64,000 bases of DNA from the NCBI GenBank assembly GCA_023388965.1, contig JAEWFF010000073.1, positions 1-64,000 on the forward strand, read 5' to 3'. The DNA is from Pseudomonadota bacterium. GTDB taxonomy: Bacteria > Pseudomonadota > Alphaproteobacteria > Rhizobiales > Methylopilaceae. Made by a program: the position numbers and the translations under genes. Of this stretch, positions 1 to 7,994 are shown in pieces. The notes under the pieces were generated by a model that was given only the letters and a program-made list of their open reading frames with translations, had not been told where the DNA came from and ran no database searches. The first letter of the stretch is position 1. Every line of letters begins with the position of its first letter.

Positions 1-63
1 CCCGGCCTCGTGCTCCTTAAAAATCCCGATGATCTGCTCTTCAGAGAAGCGGCTGCGCTTCAT
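1..63 (-). CDS. IS3-family transposase OrfA, N-terminal fragment cut by the window edge
   Basis: The minus strand encodes MKRSRFSEEQIIGIFKEHEA, the very conserved start of IS3-family (IS51/IS407-type) OrfA proteins, which carry an N-terminal helix-turn-helix that binds the element ends. Only 21 codons are visible because the window begins here. In this family OrfA is normally joined to the DDE integrase OrfB by programmed -1 frameshifting; that part is not in view. Confidence 0.85.
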   Translation of the reverse strand, partial: MKRSRFSEEQIIGIFKEHEAG

Positions 64-127
64 GTCCTGGTCCTCTCAATGGGCCAGAACGAACTTCAAT
101 CCGGATTAAACCGCTGGGGCAACGTCA
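1..127 (-). mobile_element. IS3-family insertion sequence, one end only
   Basis: The minus strand reads from an apparent terminus at 127 (5'-TGACGTTGCCCCAG...) through about 60 bases of leader into the first 21 codons of an IS3-type OrfA. A TG terminus followed by a GC-rich stretch is usual for IS3-family ends. The rest of the element lies outside the window, so the other inverted repeat and the target duplication cannot be checked. The terminus is inferred because an FkbM-like reading frame resumes directly after it. Confidence 0.7.
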
Positions 128-632
128 TCCTGCTGCCCGGTGTATTTGCATCGAGGCCGACTCCAAGCGCTTCGAGATTGTTCAACGCAACCTCACGGGA
201 TCAGACGTTGTAGTTCTCAATATAGCTATCCAGGACCAAGACAAGAATGTGAACTGGTTCCCGGCGCGGATCGACGGACACATTGACGGTCAGGGATCGA
301 TCTACCTCCAGACCGACCGTCTCAACCGACGTCACCCTCAGGTCAAGCAGGAAACCGATCCGGTGCAGATTCTAGGCAAGCGTCTCGACACCCTCGCGCG
401 AGAGCTGTCTTTACACCATATTGATTTCATGCACATGGATATTCAGGGAGCAGAATATGCTGCTCTGTTGGGACTCGGAGAGCTTCGGCCCAAGGTGATT
501 TATCTTGAGACCGTGGATGATGGATGGATAGGCGCGGGCTCGAAACAGACCATTCATGAGCTGTTATCATCGATGGGCTATATTTTGGCCGCCGATTTCA
601 AAAATGACAGGCTTTACTTGCTGCGAAATTGA
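128..632 (+). pseudogene. FkbM-family SAM-dependent methyltransferase, 5' part removed by IS
   Basis: One frame is open from just after the IS end to the TGA at 630-632. It reads CIEADSKRFEIVQRNL (matching the SAM-binding CIEADP...F..L..N motif of FkbM proteins), later MDIQGAEYAAL (the conserved D-(I/V)-(Q/E)-G-A-E motif) and ends YLLRN. The N-terminal part, including motif I of the Rossmann fold, is missing because the IS3 element begins at 127. FkbM enzymes O-methylate sugars in polyketides, capsules and lipopolysaccharide. The fragment is visibly less GC-rich than its neighbours, which suggests acquired glycan DNA. A GTG at 249 gives the longest conventional ORF, but the homology begins upstream of it, so the gene is called as a truncated remnant. 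Confidence 0.8.
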
Positions 633-635
633 GGT

Positions 636-1658
636 TCACGACCGCGCTCGCGTCGTCATCTTGTAATAGACGCGCATCGCTTCCCGCTTAAGCTTTGCAA
701 TCCTCGGCAGGGCCATCGGTACGATGATGTCTTTCGTGTCGCGCGGCGGCGGCACATGCTCCCGCGCCACGCCGATGGCGCGTTCGACGACATTGAAGAA
801 ATTCTCCCGCGTCAGCACGATCCGGCGCGCGTCTTCGATGGCCGGAAGACGCTCCTGCCAGGCATTCTCTTCCAGCAGCTTCTCGATCATCGCCGCCGCC
901 GAGGTCGGATCGCCGATATCGAGCGGAACGAGGCTGCATTCCGGAAACCAGCGATGAATGTCCGGACATCCCGCATAGAGCGGCAGCGCCCAGCCGAGAA
1001 AGGCGTCGGCAAGTTTCTCGGTCCAGTAGGACGGCTCCTGCGAATTTTCGAGCGACAGATGCAGTTTGTAAGGCGCGATGGCGTCGGCCTTGTCGCCGAT
1101 TTCGCGAAAGCCCCGGCCGAAAATCGTGAGCCTGTCGCCCAACCTTGCCTTCAGCGCTTCAACAAAGGCCAGCCGCCGCCTGTGGCCCGGAAAAAGCACC
1201 TTGTTGGAAATGACGACCGAAACGGCATCGCCCTTTTCCGGCACCGGCAAGGCCGAAAGCTCCGCATGGTTCAGCCTCGGCCTCAGTTCGCCGTGTTCGA
1301 ACGCCGCGCCATAGAACCAGGCCAGCCCGGCGTGATCCTGTATCCAGCGGCCGCGATAGCCCTCCGGCAGGAAGGGTGAGACGAGCGTGCCGAACTGGGC
1401 GAGATAATCGGCCGCCAAAGGCGACATCCCGGACGGTTCGCCGACGACGAGAATGCGCCGTTCGCGCGGCACGCGAGTCGATATTGGCACCTTGTTCGCA
1501 AGGCCGAGCACCAGCCAGTCGCCCGCGCCGCCATCATCCGGCTCGAAGCGGAGATTGCCCGTCCGAAACGGGAATCGGGGCGCCATCCGCGTATAGATCG
1601 GCTCCGCCACCGGCCCATGGAGCAGAACCCTCTCTACTGCCTCTTCGCCCTCACCCAT
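636..1658 (-). CDS. glycosyltransferase family 10 (fucosyltransferase-like) protein
   Basis: A 340-residue protein whose C-terminal half shows the GT10 signature: LSLENSQEPSYWTEKLADAF followed by LPLYAGCPDI. This matches the donor-binding pattern of alpha-1,3-fucosyltransferases (FAxENS..Y.TEK...A......P.Y.G). It probably transfers a sugar, possibly fucose, onto a cell-surface glycan from a nucleotide-sugar donor in the cytoplasm. Two ATGs lie six bases apart (1664 and 1658). The Shine-Dalgarno GGGGGAG touches the first and is 6 nt from the second, so 1658 is preferred. It converges on the FkbM remnant with a 3-nt gap, which supports a glycan locus extending left of the window. The exact sugar is unknown. 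Confidence 0.75.
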   Translation of the reverse strand: MGEGEEAVERVLLHGPVAEPIYTRMAPRFPFRTGNLRFEPDDGGAGDWLVLGLANKVPISTRVPRERRILVVGEPSGMSPLAADYLAQFGTLVSPFLPEGYRGRWIQDHAGLAWFYGAAFEHGELRPRLNHAELSALPVPEKGDAVSVVISNKVLFPGHRRRLAFVEALKARLGDRLTIFGRGFREIGDKADAIAPYKLHLSLENSQEPSYWTEKLADAFLGWALPLYAGCPDIHRWFPECSLVPLDIGDPTSAAAMIEKLLEENAWQERLPAIEDARRIVLTRENFFNVVERAIGVAREHVPPPRDTKDIIVPMALPRIAKLKREAMRVYYKMTTRARS

Positions 1659-1778
1659 CCACATCTCCCCCGGCCCGCTTGTCCGCTTTCGCTTGCACGG
1701 CCTGCTCCACTCCCTACATTAGCGCAGGTCTCGGAGCCTTTTGCCCGGCCTTCAACGCATGGCTTATCGAGTTTCCCC

Positions 1779-2741
1779 ATGTCTTCCGAACATGCCCGCC
1801 TGATTATCCTCGGTTCCGGCCCGGCCGGCTACACGGCCGCCGTCTATGCCGCGCGCGCAATGCTGACGCCGGTGCTCATTTCCGGCATCCAACCCGGCGG
1901 CCAGCTCACGATCACGACCGATGTCGAGAATTATCCCGGCTTTGCCGACCCCATCCAGGGCCCCTGGCTCATGGACCAGATGCGGGCTCAGGCCGAGCGC
2001 TTCGGCACGCGGATCGAGAACGATCATATTTCGGAGGTCGACCTGTCCCGGCGGCCGTTCACGCTCAAGGCTGAATCCGGCCGGGTCTGGACCTGCGACG
2101 CGCTCATCATCGCCACCGGCGCGCAGGCGAGCTGGCTCGGCCTCGAAAGCGAGCAGCGTCTAATGGGCGCCGGCGTCTCGGCCTGCGCCACCTGCGACGG
2201 CTTCTTCTTCCGCGGCAAGCCGATCGCGGTCGTCGGCGGCGGCAACACCGCGGTCGAGGAGGCCCTGTTCCTCACCAATTTCGCCTCGAAGGTCTATCTC
2301 GTGCACCGGCGCGACAGCCTGCGCGCCGAGCGCATCCTGCAGGACCGCCTGTTCGCCAATCCCAAGGTCGAAGTCATCTGGGACAGCGTGATCGACGAAA
2401 TTCTCGGCGCGGGCAATCCGGCCGTCGTGTCCGGCGCGCGGCTGAAGAATGTAAAGACGGGCGTCGAGACGCAGCTCGATGTCGAGGGCGTATTCGTCGC
2501 CATCGGCCACAAGCCGGCGACCGAGCTTTTCAAGGGCCAGCTCGAACTCGACGCCAACGGCTATCTCCTGATCGAGCCCGGCACGTCGCTGACGAAGATT
2601 CCGGGCGTGTTCGCCGCCGGCGATGTGTCCGATCACGTCTATCGTCAGGCGGTCACAGCCGCCGGCATGGGCTGCATGGCGGCTCTCGATGCCGAAAGGT
2701 TCCTCGCCGCCGAGGACAGCGGACGGATGGCGGCCGAATAA
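1779..2741 (+). CDS. trxB: thioredoxin-disulfide reductase
   Basis: A 320-residue flavoprotein of normal TrxB length that passes electrons from NADPH through FAD to thioredoxin in the cytoplasm. Visible landmarks are the N-terminal FAD dinucleotide-binding motif GSGPAGYTAAVYAA, the redox-active CATC dithiol followed by DGFFF, the NADPH-binding motif VGGGNTAVEEALFL, and a C-terminal FAD motif GVFAAGDVSD. The frame is open further upstream to 1617, but that part lacks TrxB similarity; MSSEHARLIILGSGPAG is the natural start. The stop codon overlaps the start of the downstream lysR-type gene by one base (TAATG), so the two are probably translationally coupled. Confidence 0.95.
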   Translation: MSSEHARLIILGSGPAGYTAAVYAARAMLTPVLISGIQPGGQLTITTDVENYPGFADPIQGPWLMDQMRAQAERFGTRIENDHISEVDLSRRPFTLKAESGRVWTCDALIIATGAQASWLGLESEQRLMGAGVSACATCDGFFFRGKPIAVVGGGNTAVEEALFLTNFASKVYLVHRRDSLRAERILQDRLFANPKVEVIWDSVIDEILGAGNPAVVSGARLKNVKTGVETQLDVEGVFVAIGHKPATELFKGQLELDANGYLLIEPGTSLTKIPGVFAAGDVSDHVYRQAVTAAGMGCMAALDAERFLAAEDSGRMAAE

Positions 2742-3646
2742 TGTCACGCCAGATGCCGCTCGACTGGGACAAACTCCGCATCTTCCACGCGGCGGCCGAA
2801 GCGAAAAGCTTCACGCATGGCGGCGAGAAGCTCGGCCTGTCCCAATCGGCGGTCAGCCGCCAGGTCTCGGCGCTCGAGCACGAACTGAATGTGCGGCTGT
2901 TCCACCGCCATGCGCGCGGCCTTCTTCTCACCGAACAGGGCGAACTCCTCTACCGCACCACGCAGGAATTGTTCGCCAAGCTCGAATCCACCAAGACCCT
3001 GCTCACCGACAGCCGCGAACGGCCGCACGGCATTCTGCGCGTCACGACATCGGTCGGCCTCGGCGGCGGCTGGCTCGCGCCGCTGATCGGCGAATTTCTC
3101 GATCTTTATCCGGAAATATCAGTCGCGCTTCTTCTCAGCGACGATGAGCTGGACCTTGCCATGCGCGAGGCCGACATCGCCATCCGGCTGCGCCAGCCCT
3201 CGCAATCGGAACTCATCCAGCGCAAGCTGTTTCCGGTGCACTATCATGTGTACGCATCGCCGGAATACATCACCCGTTTCGGCCGCCCGCGCGAAGTGGG
3301 CGATCTCGACCAGCATCGCATCGTCGGCTTTGCCGGCCTCGTGCCGAGCTTCCTGCAGCCGCTGAACTGGCTGGCCCATGCCGGCCGCGAACACCGCGAG
3401 CCGCGCCAGCCGAACCTCTCGGTCAACAACATGCTCGCGATGAAACGCGCCATCGAGGGCGGCGTCGGCATCGGCATCCTGCCGCAATATCTCGTCGAGG
3501 ACGGCTCGGTCATGGTGCGGCTGCTGGCTCAATCGGCCACGCCCATGCTGGAATCCTACCTCGCTTATCCGGAAGAGCTGCGCAATGTGCGCCGCATCCA
3601 GGTCTTCCGCGATTTCCTTCTGAGCAAGACCAAGGACTGGGATTGA
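2741..3646 (+). CDS. LysR-family transcriptional regulator
   Basis: A 301-residue LysR-type regulator. The N-terminal winged helix-turn-helix (about residues 6-65) contains LSQSAVSRQVSALEHEL, and the remaining 200 residues form the periplasmic-binding-protein-like effector domain (LRVTTSVGLGGGWLAPLI through the C-terminus). It overlaps trxB by one base, so it is co-transcribed with it. That makes a role in thiol or redox control possible, but the effector cannot be told from the sequence. LysR regulators usually control a divergent gene; here the candidate is either the trxB operon itself or a remote target. Confidence 0.9.
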   Translation: MSRQMPLDWDKLRIFHAAAEAKSFTHGGEKLGLSQSAVSRQVSALEHELNVRLFHRHARGLLLTEQGELLYRTTQELFAKLESTKTLLTDSRERPHGILRVTTSVGLGGGWLAPLIGEFLDLYPEISVALLLSDDELDLAMREADIAIRLRQPSQSELIQRKLFPVHYHVYASPEYITRFGRPREVGDLDQHRIVGFAGLVPSFLQPLNWLAHAGREHREPRQPNLSVNNMLAMKRAIEGGVGIGILPQYLVEDGSVMVRLLAQSATPMLESYLAYPEELRNVRRIQVFRDFLLSKTKDWD

Positions 3647-3979
3647 GCCTCTCCCGTTCACGGGAGAGGAGAATGCGCCACCGCATGTCCCGGGGCCGCG
3701 AAGCGGAGCCCGGGACCCATACGCCGTGACTCACGGCTCTAATCTCTGACGCTGCGGAGTATGGGTCCCGGACAAACGCTGCGCGTTTTCCGGGACACAC
3801 GATCCTCATCCTGAGCCGGGCTCGATGCGCAGCATCGAGCCGTGTCGAAGGATCGCGGCAGGCACCGAACTCTTGGCCATCCTTCGAGACGGGCACTGAT
3901 TTCGGGTGTTCCCGAAATCAGATTTCAAATCCCAAGTCGGCAACAGCCGACTTGGGTGCGCGGCTCAGGATGAGGGTTT
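3647..3979. repeat. composite block of dispersed inverted repeats between convergent genes
   Basis: No gene is seen in this 333-bp gap. It is made of palindromes: CCTCTCCCGT/ACGGGAGAGG at 3648-3669 (same arms at 35049-35070), a 12-bp inverted repeat CGGGACCCATAC/GTATGGGTCCCG at 3711-3722 and 3759-3770, then two hairpins with 11-bp perfect stems and 4-base loops at 3896-3921 (CTGATTTCGGG stem) and 3931-3956 (CCCAAGTCGGC stem). The flanks (CCATCCTTCGAGACG..., ...GGCTCAGGATGAGG) resemble repeats I recall as widely scattered in alphaproteobacterial intergenic DNA. There is no T-run, so these are not classical terminators, though they may act as transcription barriers between lysR and the EF-G-like gene. 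Confidence 0.75.
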
Positions 3980-6037
3980 TCACTCCGCCGCCGTACGGCT
4001 TGCGATCACCTGATCGGCCGTGCGGCCGGACAGTTCCGCCATATGGTCGAAGGCGGCGGTGAACGTACCGACACCGGCCGAGGCCGACCTGATCTCGACG
4101 ATGAGATCGCCGATCTCCGCCTCCGGCATCAGCGCCTGCACGACATCCCAGCCCGGCCAGTCCTCGCGCGCATCGAAGCCGAGGATCTGCCCCCGTCGCG
4201 CCGAGATGATGGCGTTCGCCCTAGCGGTGGCGTCGTTCGGCACATAGACCGAAACCCGCATCACCGGCTCCAGAAGCACCGGGCCGCATTGCGCCAGCCC
4301 TTCGACGATCGCCATGCGCGCCGCCGCCTGGAAAGCCGCGTCCGAGGAATCGACCGCATGATACGCACCGTCGATCAACCTGACGGACAGATCGACCACC
4401 GGAAAACCGAGCGGGCCCGATTTCAACGCCTCGCGCACCCCCTTCTCGACCGAGGGGATGAACTGGCGCGGCACGACCCCGCCCGTGATCCTGTCTTCGA
4501 ACACAAACCCTTCGCCGCGCGCCAGCGGCGCGATTTCGAGCACCACATCGCCGAACTGGCCGTGGCCGCCGGTCTGCTTCCGGTGCCGCCCGCGCTCGGT
4601 GATCGATTTTCGGATCGTCTCGCGATAGCCGATGCGCGGCGCATGCGTCGTCACCGACACGCCGTACCGTCCCGACAACCGCTCGACCGCGACCCGCAGA
4701 TGCATCTCGCCCTGCCCGTCGAGCCGGATCTCGCTGCCCTCCCCGGCGTCGATGCGGTAGGACGGGTCTTCCTCGGCGAGCTTCACCAGCGCCGCCGACA
4801 CCTTGACCTCGTCCTTACGCTCGCCCGCGACAAGGCAGACCGACATCACCGGCTCGGGCGCCGCGGCCCCTTCCGGCAAAGCAGGCGGCGTGCGCCCGTT
4901 CGTCACCGTCTCGCTCGTCTTTACGGGATCGAGCCGCCCGAACGCGACCGTCTCGCCCGTGCGCCCGCCCGGAAGTTTCACCGAAGCCGCGCCGGTCATG
5001 CGCTGGACGGAGGCAACGCGCGCCGTCTCGCCGGACGAAGAAGTCAGGTTCGCGCCATCGACAATCGTTCCGCGCAGAACGCGCGCGATCGACAGTTTGC
5101 CGCCATGCTGCGTGTGGAAGGTCTTCAGAACATAGGCGGCTGCATCCCCGTCCATATCAACGCCATTACGTTTCGCGGTCGCCGCAATGGTCGGGGCCTC
5201 GTGGCGCAGGGCCTTGAGCAGGCGCAGAACGCCGTTGCCGCGCAGCGCCGAGCCGAGCAGAACCGGCACGACCAGCCCCTGTTTCAGCTCCTTCGACAGA
5301 TTGTCGAACACGCGGTCGCGCGGCGGCTCCAGATCGTCGAGCAGAACTTCGAGCAGCGCATCGTCATTGTCCGCCAGTTTTTCCAGCATCTGGAACCGGT
5401 GTTCGCGCTGGCGGATGCGCTCGCCCTCGGCGATGTCGATGACGTTGGATTCCGCATGTTCGCGGTAGACGAAGGCGCGCTCCAGCGCGAGGTCGATGAA
5501 GCCGGTGATGATGTCGTTTTCCCAGACCGGGATCTGCCGCACGAGCAGCGGCGTGCGCGAGGCCGGCTGCAGCATTTCGAGCGCATCGCGCACGCGCGCC
5601 TCGGCCTTGTCGACCTTGTTCAGAAACAGAAAGCGCGGAATGTCCTGATCCTCGATCATGCGCATGATCTGCTGCAGCGCCGGCAGCTTGCGCTCGTCGG
5701 GCTCGCACACGACCACGGCGGCATCCACCGCCGGCAGCGCGCGGCGCATGTCTTCCAGAAATTCGACGGAGCCGGGGCAATCGAGAAACGTGTAGCTGTC
5801 GCCGAAGAAATCGATCGTCGCGACATTCATCTCGGTCGACATGCGGTGGGCGCGCGCCTCGGCGCTGGAATCGCCGACGCTCGTTCCGTCATCCACCTTG
5901 CCGACGCGCTGGATGGCGCCGGAATGTCCGAGAATGGCTTCGAGAAGGCTGGTCTTGCCGCTCTGGAAGGGACCGACGAGCGCAATGCATCGCGGTCCCT
6001 GTTCTGGTCTGCCGTCTTGTCTGCTGTTCGGGCCCAT
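3980..6037 (-). CDS. elongation factor G-like GTPase (EF-G paralogue)
   Basis: A 685-residue translational GTPase with the EF-G domain order: G domain with P-loop GPFQSGKTSLLEA, switch-II region DCPGSVEFL (DxxG) and NKVD (G4), then domain II, domain III, domain IV and a C-terminal domain V. The P-loop GPFQSGKT differs from the AHIDAGKTT of true EF-G, and the protein is somewhat short. This marks the EF-G-like subgroup found beside ordinary fusA in many alphaproteobacteria, whose exact role (ribosome rescue, recycling or regulation) is not settled. The start is set by GGGAGG seven bases upstream of ATG. No ribosomal genes are near, so it is not the str-operon fusA. Confidence 0.85.
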   Translation of the reverse strand: MGPNSRQDGRPEQGPRCIALVGPFQSGKTSLLEAILGHSGAIQRVGKVDDGTSVGDSSAEARAHRMSTEMNVATIDFFGDSYTFLDCPGSVEFLEDMRRALPAVDAAVVVCEPDERKLPALQQIMRMIEDQDIPRFLFLNKVDKAEARVRDALEMLQPASRTPLLVRQIPVWENDIITGFIDLALERAFVYREHAESNVIDIAEGERIRQREHRFQMLEKLADNDDALLEVLLDDLEPPRDRVFDNLSKELKQGLVVPVLLGSALRGNGVLRLLKALRHEAPTIAATAKRNGVDMDGDAAAYVLKTFHTQHGGKLSIARVLRGTIVDGANLTSSSGETARVASVQRMTGAASVKLPGGRTGETVAFGRLDPVKTSETVTNGRTPPALPEGAAAPEPVMSVCLVAGERKDEVKVSAALVKLAEEDPSYRIDAGEGSEIRLDGQGEMHLRVAVERLSGRYGVSVTTHAPRIGYRETIRKSITERGRHRKQTGGHGQFGDVVLEIAPLARGEGFVFEDRITGGVVPRQFIPSVEKGVREALKSGPLGFPVVDLSVRLIDGAYHAVDSSDAAFQAAARMAIVEGLAQCGPVLLEPVMRVSVYVPNDATARANAIISARRGQILGFDAREDWPGWDVVQALMPEAEIGDLIVEIRSASAGVGTFTAAFDHMAELSGRTADQVIASRTAAE

Positions 6038-6353
6038 GGGGTAGCCTCCCTACCCGGGCGCCCTCAAACCGGCCGTTCCGCTGCGGGCTCCCAGCCCACG
6101 CACCCGTCGCGCGCGGCCTCTCGCGCCCGGTCCCTCATGGTCGCCCCGGCACGCGTCCGGCGCAAGCGGCAAAAATATCCGGCCCGGTGTGGCGGGAAAG
6201 CACCGATCCGTCCGGAGTTTGATTCCATTGCCGAAATCGGGTTTACGCCATACAGTTTGGAATTCTTTTAAACTATTGATATTGCTAAGTAATTTGAGGC
6301 ACGCTAAAGGCCCTGTCACGGCAGCTTTCGCCGCCGCCTCCTTTGTGGGTGCC
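6038..6353. promoter_or_regulatory. 316-bp intergenic region with an AT-rich promoter stretch upstream of the sigma factor
   Basis: The gap lies between the divergent EF-G-like and sigma-factor genes. Most of it is GC-rich, but 6255-6300 is strikingly AT-rich (for example CTTTTAAACTATTGATATTG), as expected for a promoter of an iron-regulated ECF sigma gene. I see no clean Fur, Irr or RirA palindrome, so the regulator cannot be named. Frames crossing this gap on either strand (for example 6050-6550 minus) have no recognisable protein character. Confidence 0.45.
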
Positions 6354-6872
6354 ATGTCCGTTCTGTCTTCCGATCTTGGCCAGGTCTTTCGCGCCGAACA
6401 GGGCCGCCTGACGCGGCTGATCCGGCGCGTCGTCGGCAATCCGGCGGCGGCCGAGGATCTGGTGCAGGACGTGTTCGTCAATCTGCTGCGCGGCAGCGGC
6501 CTCGGCGCGGCGGACAATTCGCGCTCATATCTCGCGCGCTGCGCCACCAATATCGCGCTGGACCATCTGCGCCGCGAGCGCGCCCGCGCGCGCTATCTGT
6601 CGTCGGCGGAGCTTTCAGGGGCCGAGGCCGGTTCCGAGCCCCTGCCCGATGCCGTGCTTCAGGGCCGGCAGGAAATCGCGTTGCTGCACCGCACCGTGGA
6701 CGGCCTGCCGCCGAAATGCCGGGCGGTATTCCTGCTGTCGCGCGATCATGGTCTGACCATGCGCGAGATCGGCGCGCGCCTCGGCATTTCGCCGAAAACG
6801 GTCGAAAAGCATCTGCTGCGCGCCATGACGGAATGCCGGCAGGCCATGCGCACGGCCGGGCGCGAAGTCTGA
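6354..6872 (+). CDS. FecI-like ECF RNA polymerase sigma factor
   Basis: A 172-residue group IV sigma factor. Region 2 is seen at AAEDLVQDVFVNLLRG and the following RSYLARCATNIALDHLRR, and region 4 with its helix-turn-helix at LPPKCRAVFLLSRDHGLTMR ... ISPKTVEKHL. The sequence pattern is that of the FecI subfamily, which is released by a FecR partner when a TonB receptor binds its ligand. The next two genes are exactly FecR and such a receptor, so it probably directs transcription of the receptor gene. The frame is open back to 6189, but the sigma homology starts at MSVLSSDLGQVFRAEQ, hence the start at 6354. Confidence 0.9.
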   Translation: MSVLSSDLGQVFRAEQGRLTRLIRRVVGNPAAAEDLVQDVFVNLLRGSGLGAADNSRSYLARCATNIALDHLRRERARARYLSSAELSGAEAGSEPLPDAVLQGRQEIALLHRTVDGLPPKCRAVFLLSRDHGLTMREIGARLGISPKTVEKHLLRAMTECRQAMRTAGREV

Positions 6873-6912
6873 CCGGGGCAAGACCCGGCCGGCTTTCGTC
6901 TTATAAGATGAC

Positions 6913-7887
6913 ATGAGCACCCGCCCGTCCCGTCCGTCCGGCATACCGGATTCCGTCTTCGCGGAAGCCGCCGCCTGGCATGCGCGCCTGCGCGAGCCGG
7001 ACGCGGATTATGCGGTTCACGAGGCCTTTCAGGACTGGCTCGCGCGCGATCCTGCCCATCTGGACGCCTATGACGAGGCCGCGCGGCTGTGGCAGGCGCT
7101 GGGAACGGACGCGCCGCGCGACGAGGCCGCGATCGACGCGCTGGTCAAAGGCGTGCGCGGACGCGGGCGCGCCATGCGCGGCACCGCGCTCGGCCTTGCT
7201 TTGTGCGCCGTGCTTTTCGGCGGCGAATGGGCGCGGCGCGGCGGGCTTGACGATCTGCGCGCCGATTATGTGGTGCCTGTCGGCACGCAGCAGACCGTGC
7301 ATCTTGCCGACGGCTCCACGCTCGACATCAACACCGACACGGCCATCGCCGTCGATCTCATGCCCGGCGAGCGGCGCGTACGTATTTTCCGCGGCGAGGC
7401 GTTCTTCGATGTGGCGCGCGACGAGGTGCGGCCCTTCGTGGTCGAAACCGGGGACGGCGAAGCGCGCGTTCTGGGCACCAAATTCAACCTGCGCGTCGAG
7501 AACGGCGCGACGCGCGTCAGCCTTGTCGAGGGACGCGTGCGCTTGTCCGCGGCGCTGCATCCGCAGGGCGGCGTGGATCTCGCGCCCGGCGAAGCCGGCG
7601 ACATCACGCCCCGCGCGGTCGGCGCCCCACAAAAATTCGAGGCCGACGAGACAACGGCCTGGCGGCGCGGACAGGTCGTCTTCTTCCGCACGCCGCTCGG
7701 CGACGTCGTCGAGGAACTGAACCGCTATCAGCGCGGCCGCATCCTCATCATGAACGACGATCTGCGCGCGCTCGCCGTCACCGGCGTGTTCGACACGCGC
7801 GATCCGGCCGCCGTCATCGACATCATCGAAAAGACGCTCGGCGTCTCCTCCTTCCGCCTCACCGACGCGCTGATCGTGCTGCGGTGA
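6913..7887 (+). CDS. FecR-like anti-sigma/signal-transducing inner-membrane protein
   Basis: A 324-residue protein with the FecR layout: an N-terminal cytoplasmic DUF4880 region (AAAWHARLREPDAD ... FQDWLARDPAHLDAYDEA), one membrane segment around residues 90-105 (GLALCAVLFGG), a periplasmic FecR domain (QTVHLADGSTLDINTDT, then RVLGTKFNLRVE) and a C-terminal STN-like region (GDVVEELNRYQ ... LGVSSFRLTDALIVLR). It holds the sigma factor at 6354-6872 inactive or ready, and senses the TonB receptor encoded next through its periplasmic end. It starts 40 bp after the sigma gene, so both are in one operon. Confidence 0.92.
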   Translation: MSTRPSRPSGIPDSVFAEAAAWHARLREPDADYAVHEAFQDWLARDPAHLDAYDEAARLWQALGTDAPRDEAAIDALVKGVRGRGRAMRGTALGLALCAVLFGGEWARRGGLDDLRADYVVPVGTQQTVHLADGSTLDINTDTAIAVDLMPGERRVRIFRGEAFFDVARDEVRPFVVETGDGEARVLGTKFNLRVENGATRVSLVEGRVRLSAALHPQGGVDLAPGEAGDITPRAVGAPQKFEADETTAWRRGQVVFFRTPLGDVVEELNRYQRGRILIMNDDLRALAVTGVFDTRDPAAVIDIIEKTLGVSSFRLTDALIVLR

Positions 7888-7994
7888 CATTTTCTTAACG
7901 AACCGACCGGGGGAGACGCCCTGCGCGACTCGTCCTTCCCATCGAGATCCCGCACCGCCGGTTTGCGGCGCGGGAGGGGAAATGGGGAAGCAAG

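Noticed and set aside
4043..6271. 742-residue plus-strand open frame opposite the EF-G-like gene
   Set aside because: Mirror of a GC-rich gene; Arg/His/Asp-rich composition without domains, and the minus-strand frame has clear GTPase motifs.
6050..6550. Minus-strand frame spanning the sigma-factor promoter
   Set aside because: Low-complexity Arg/Ala protein that crosses the start of the FecI-like gene.
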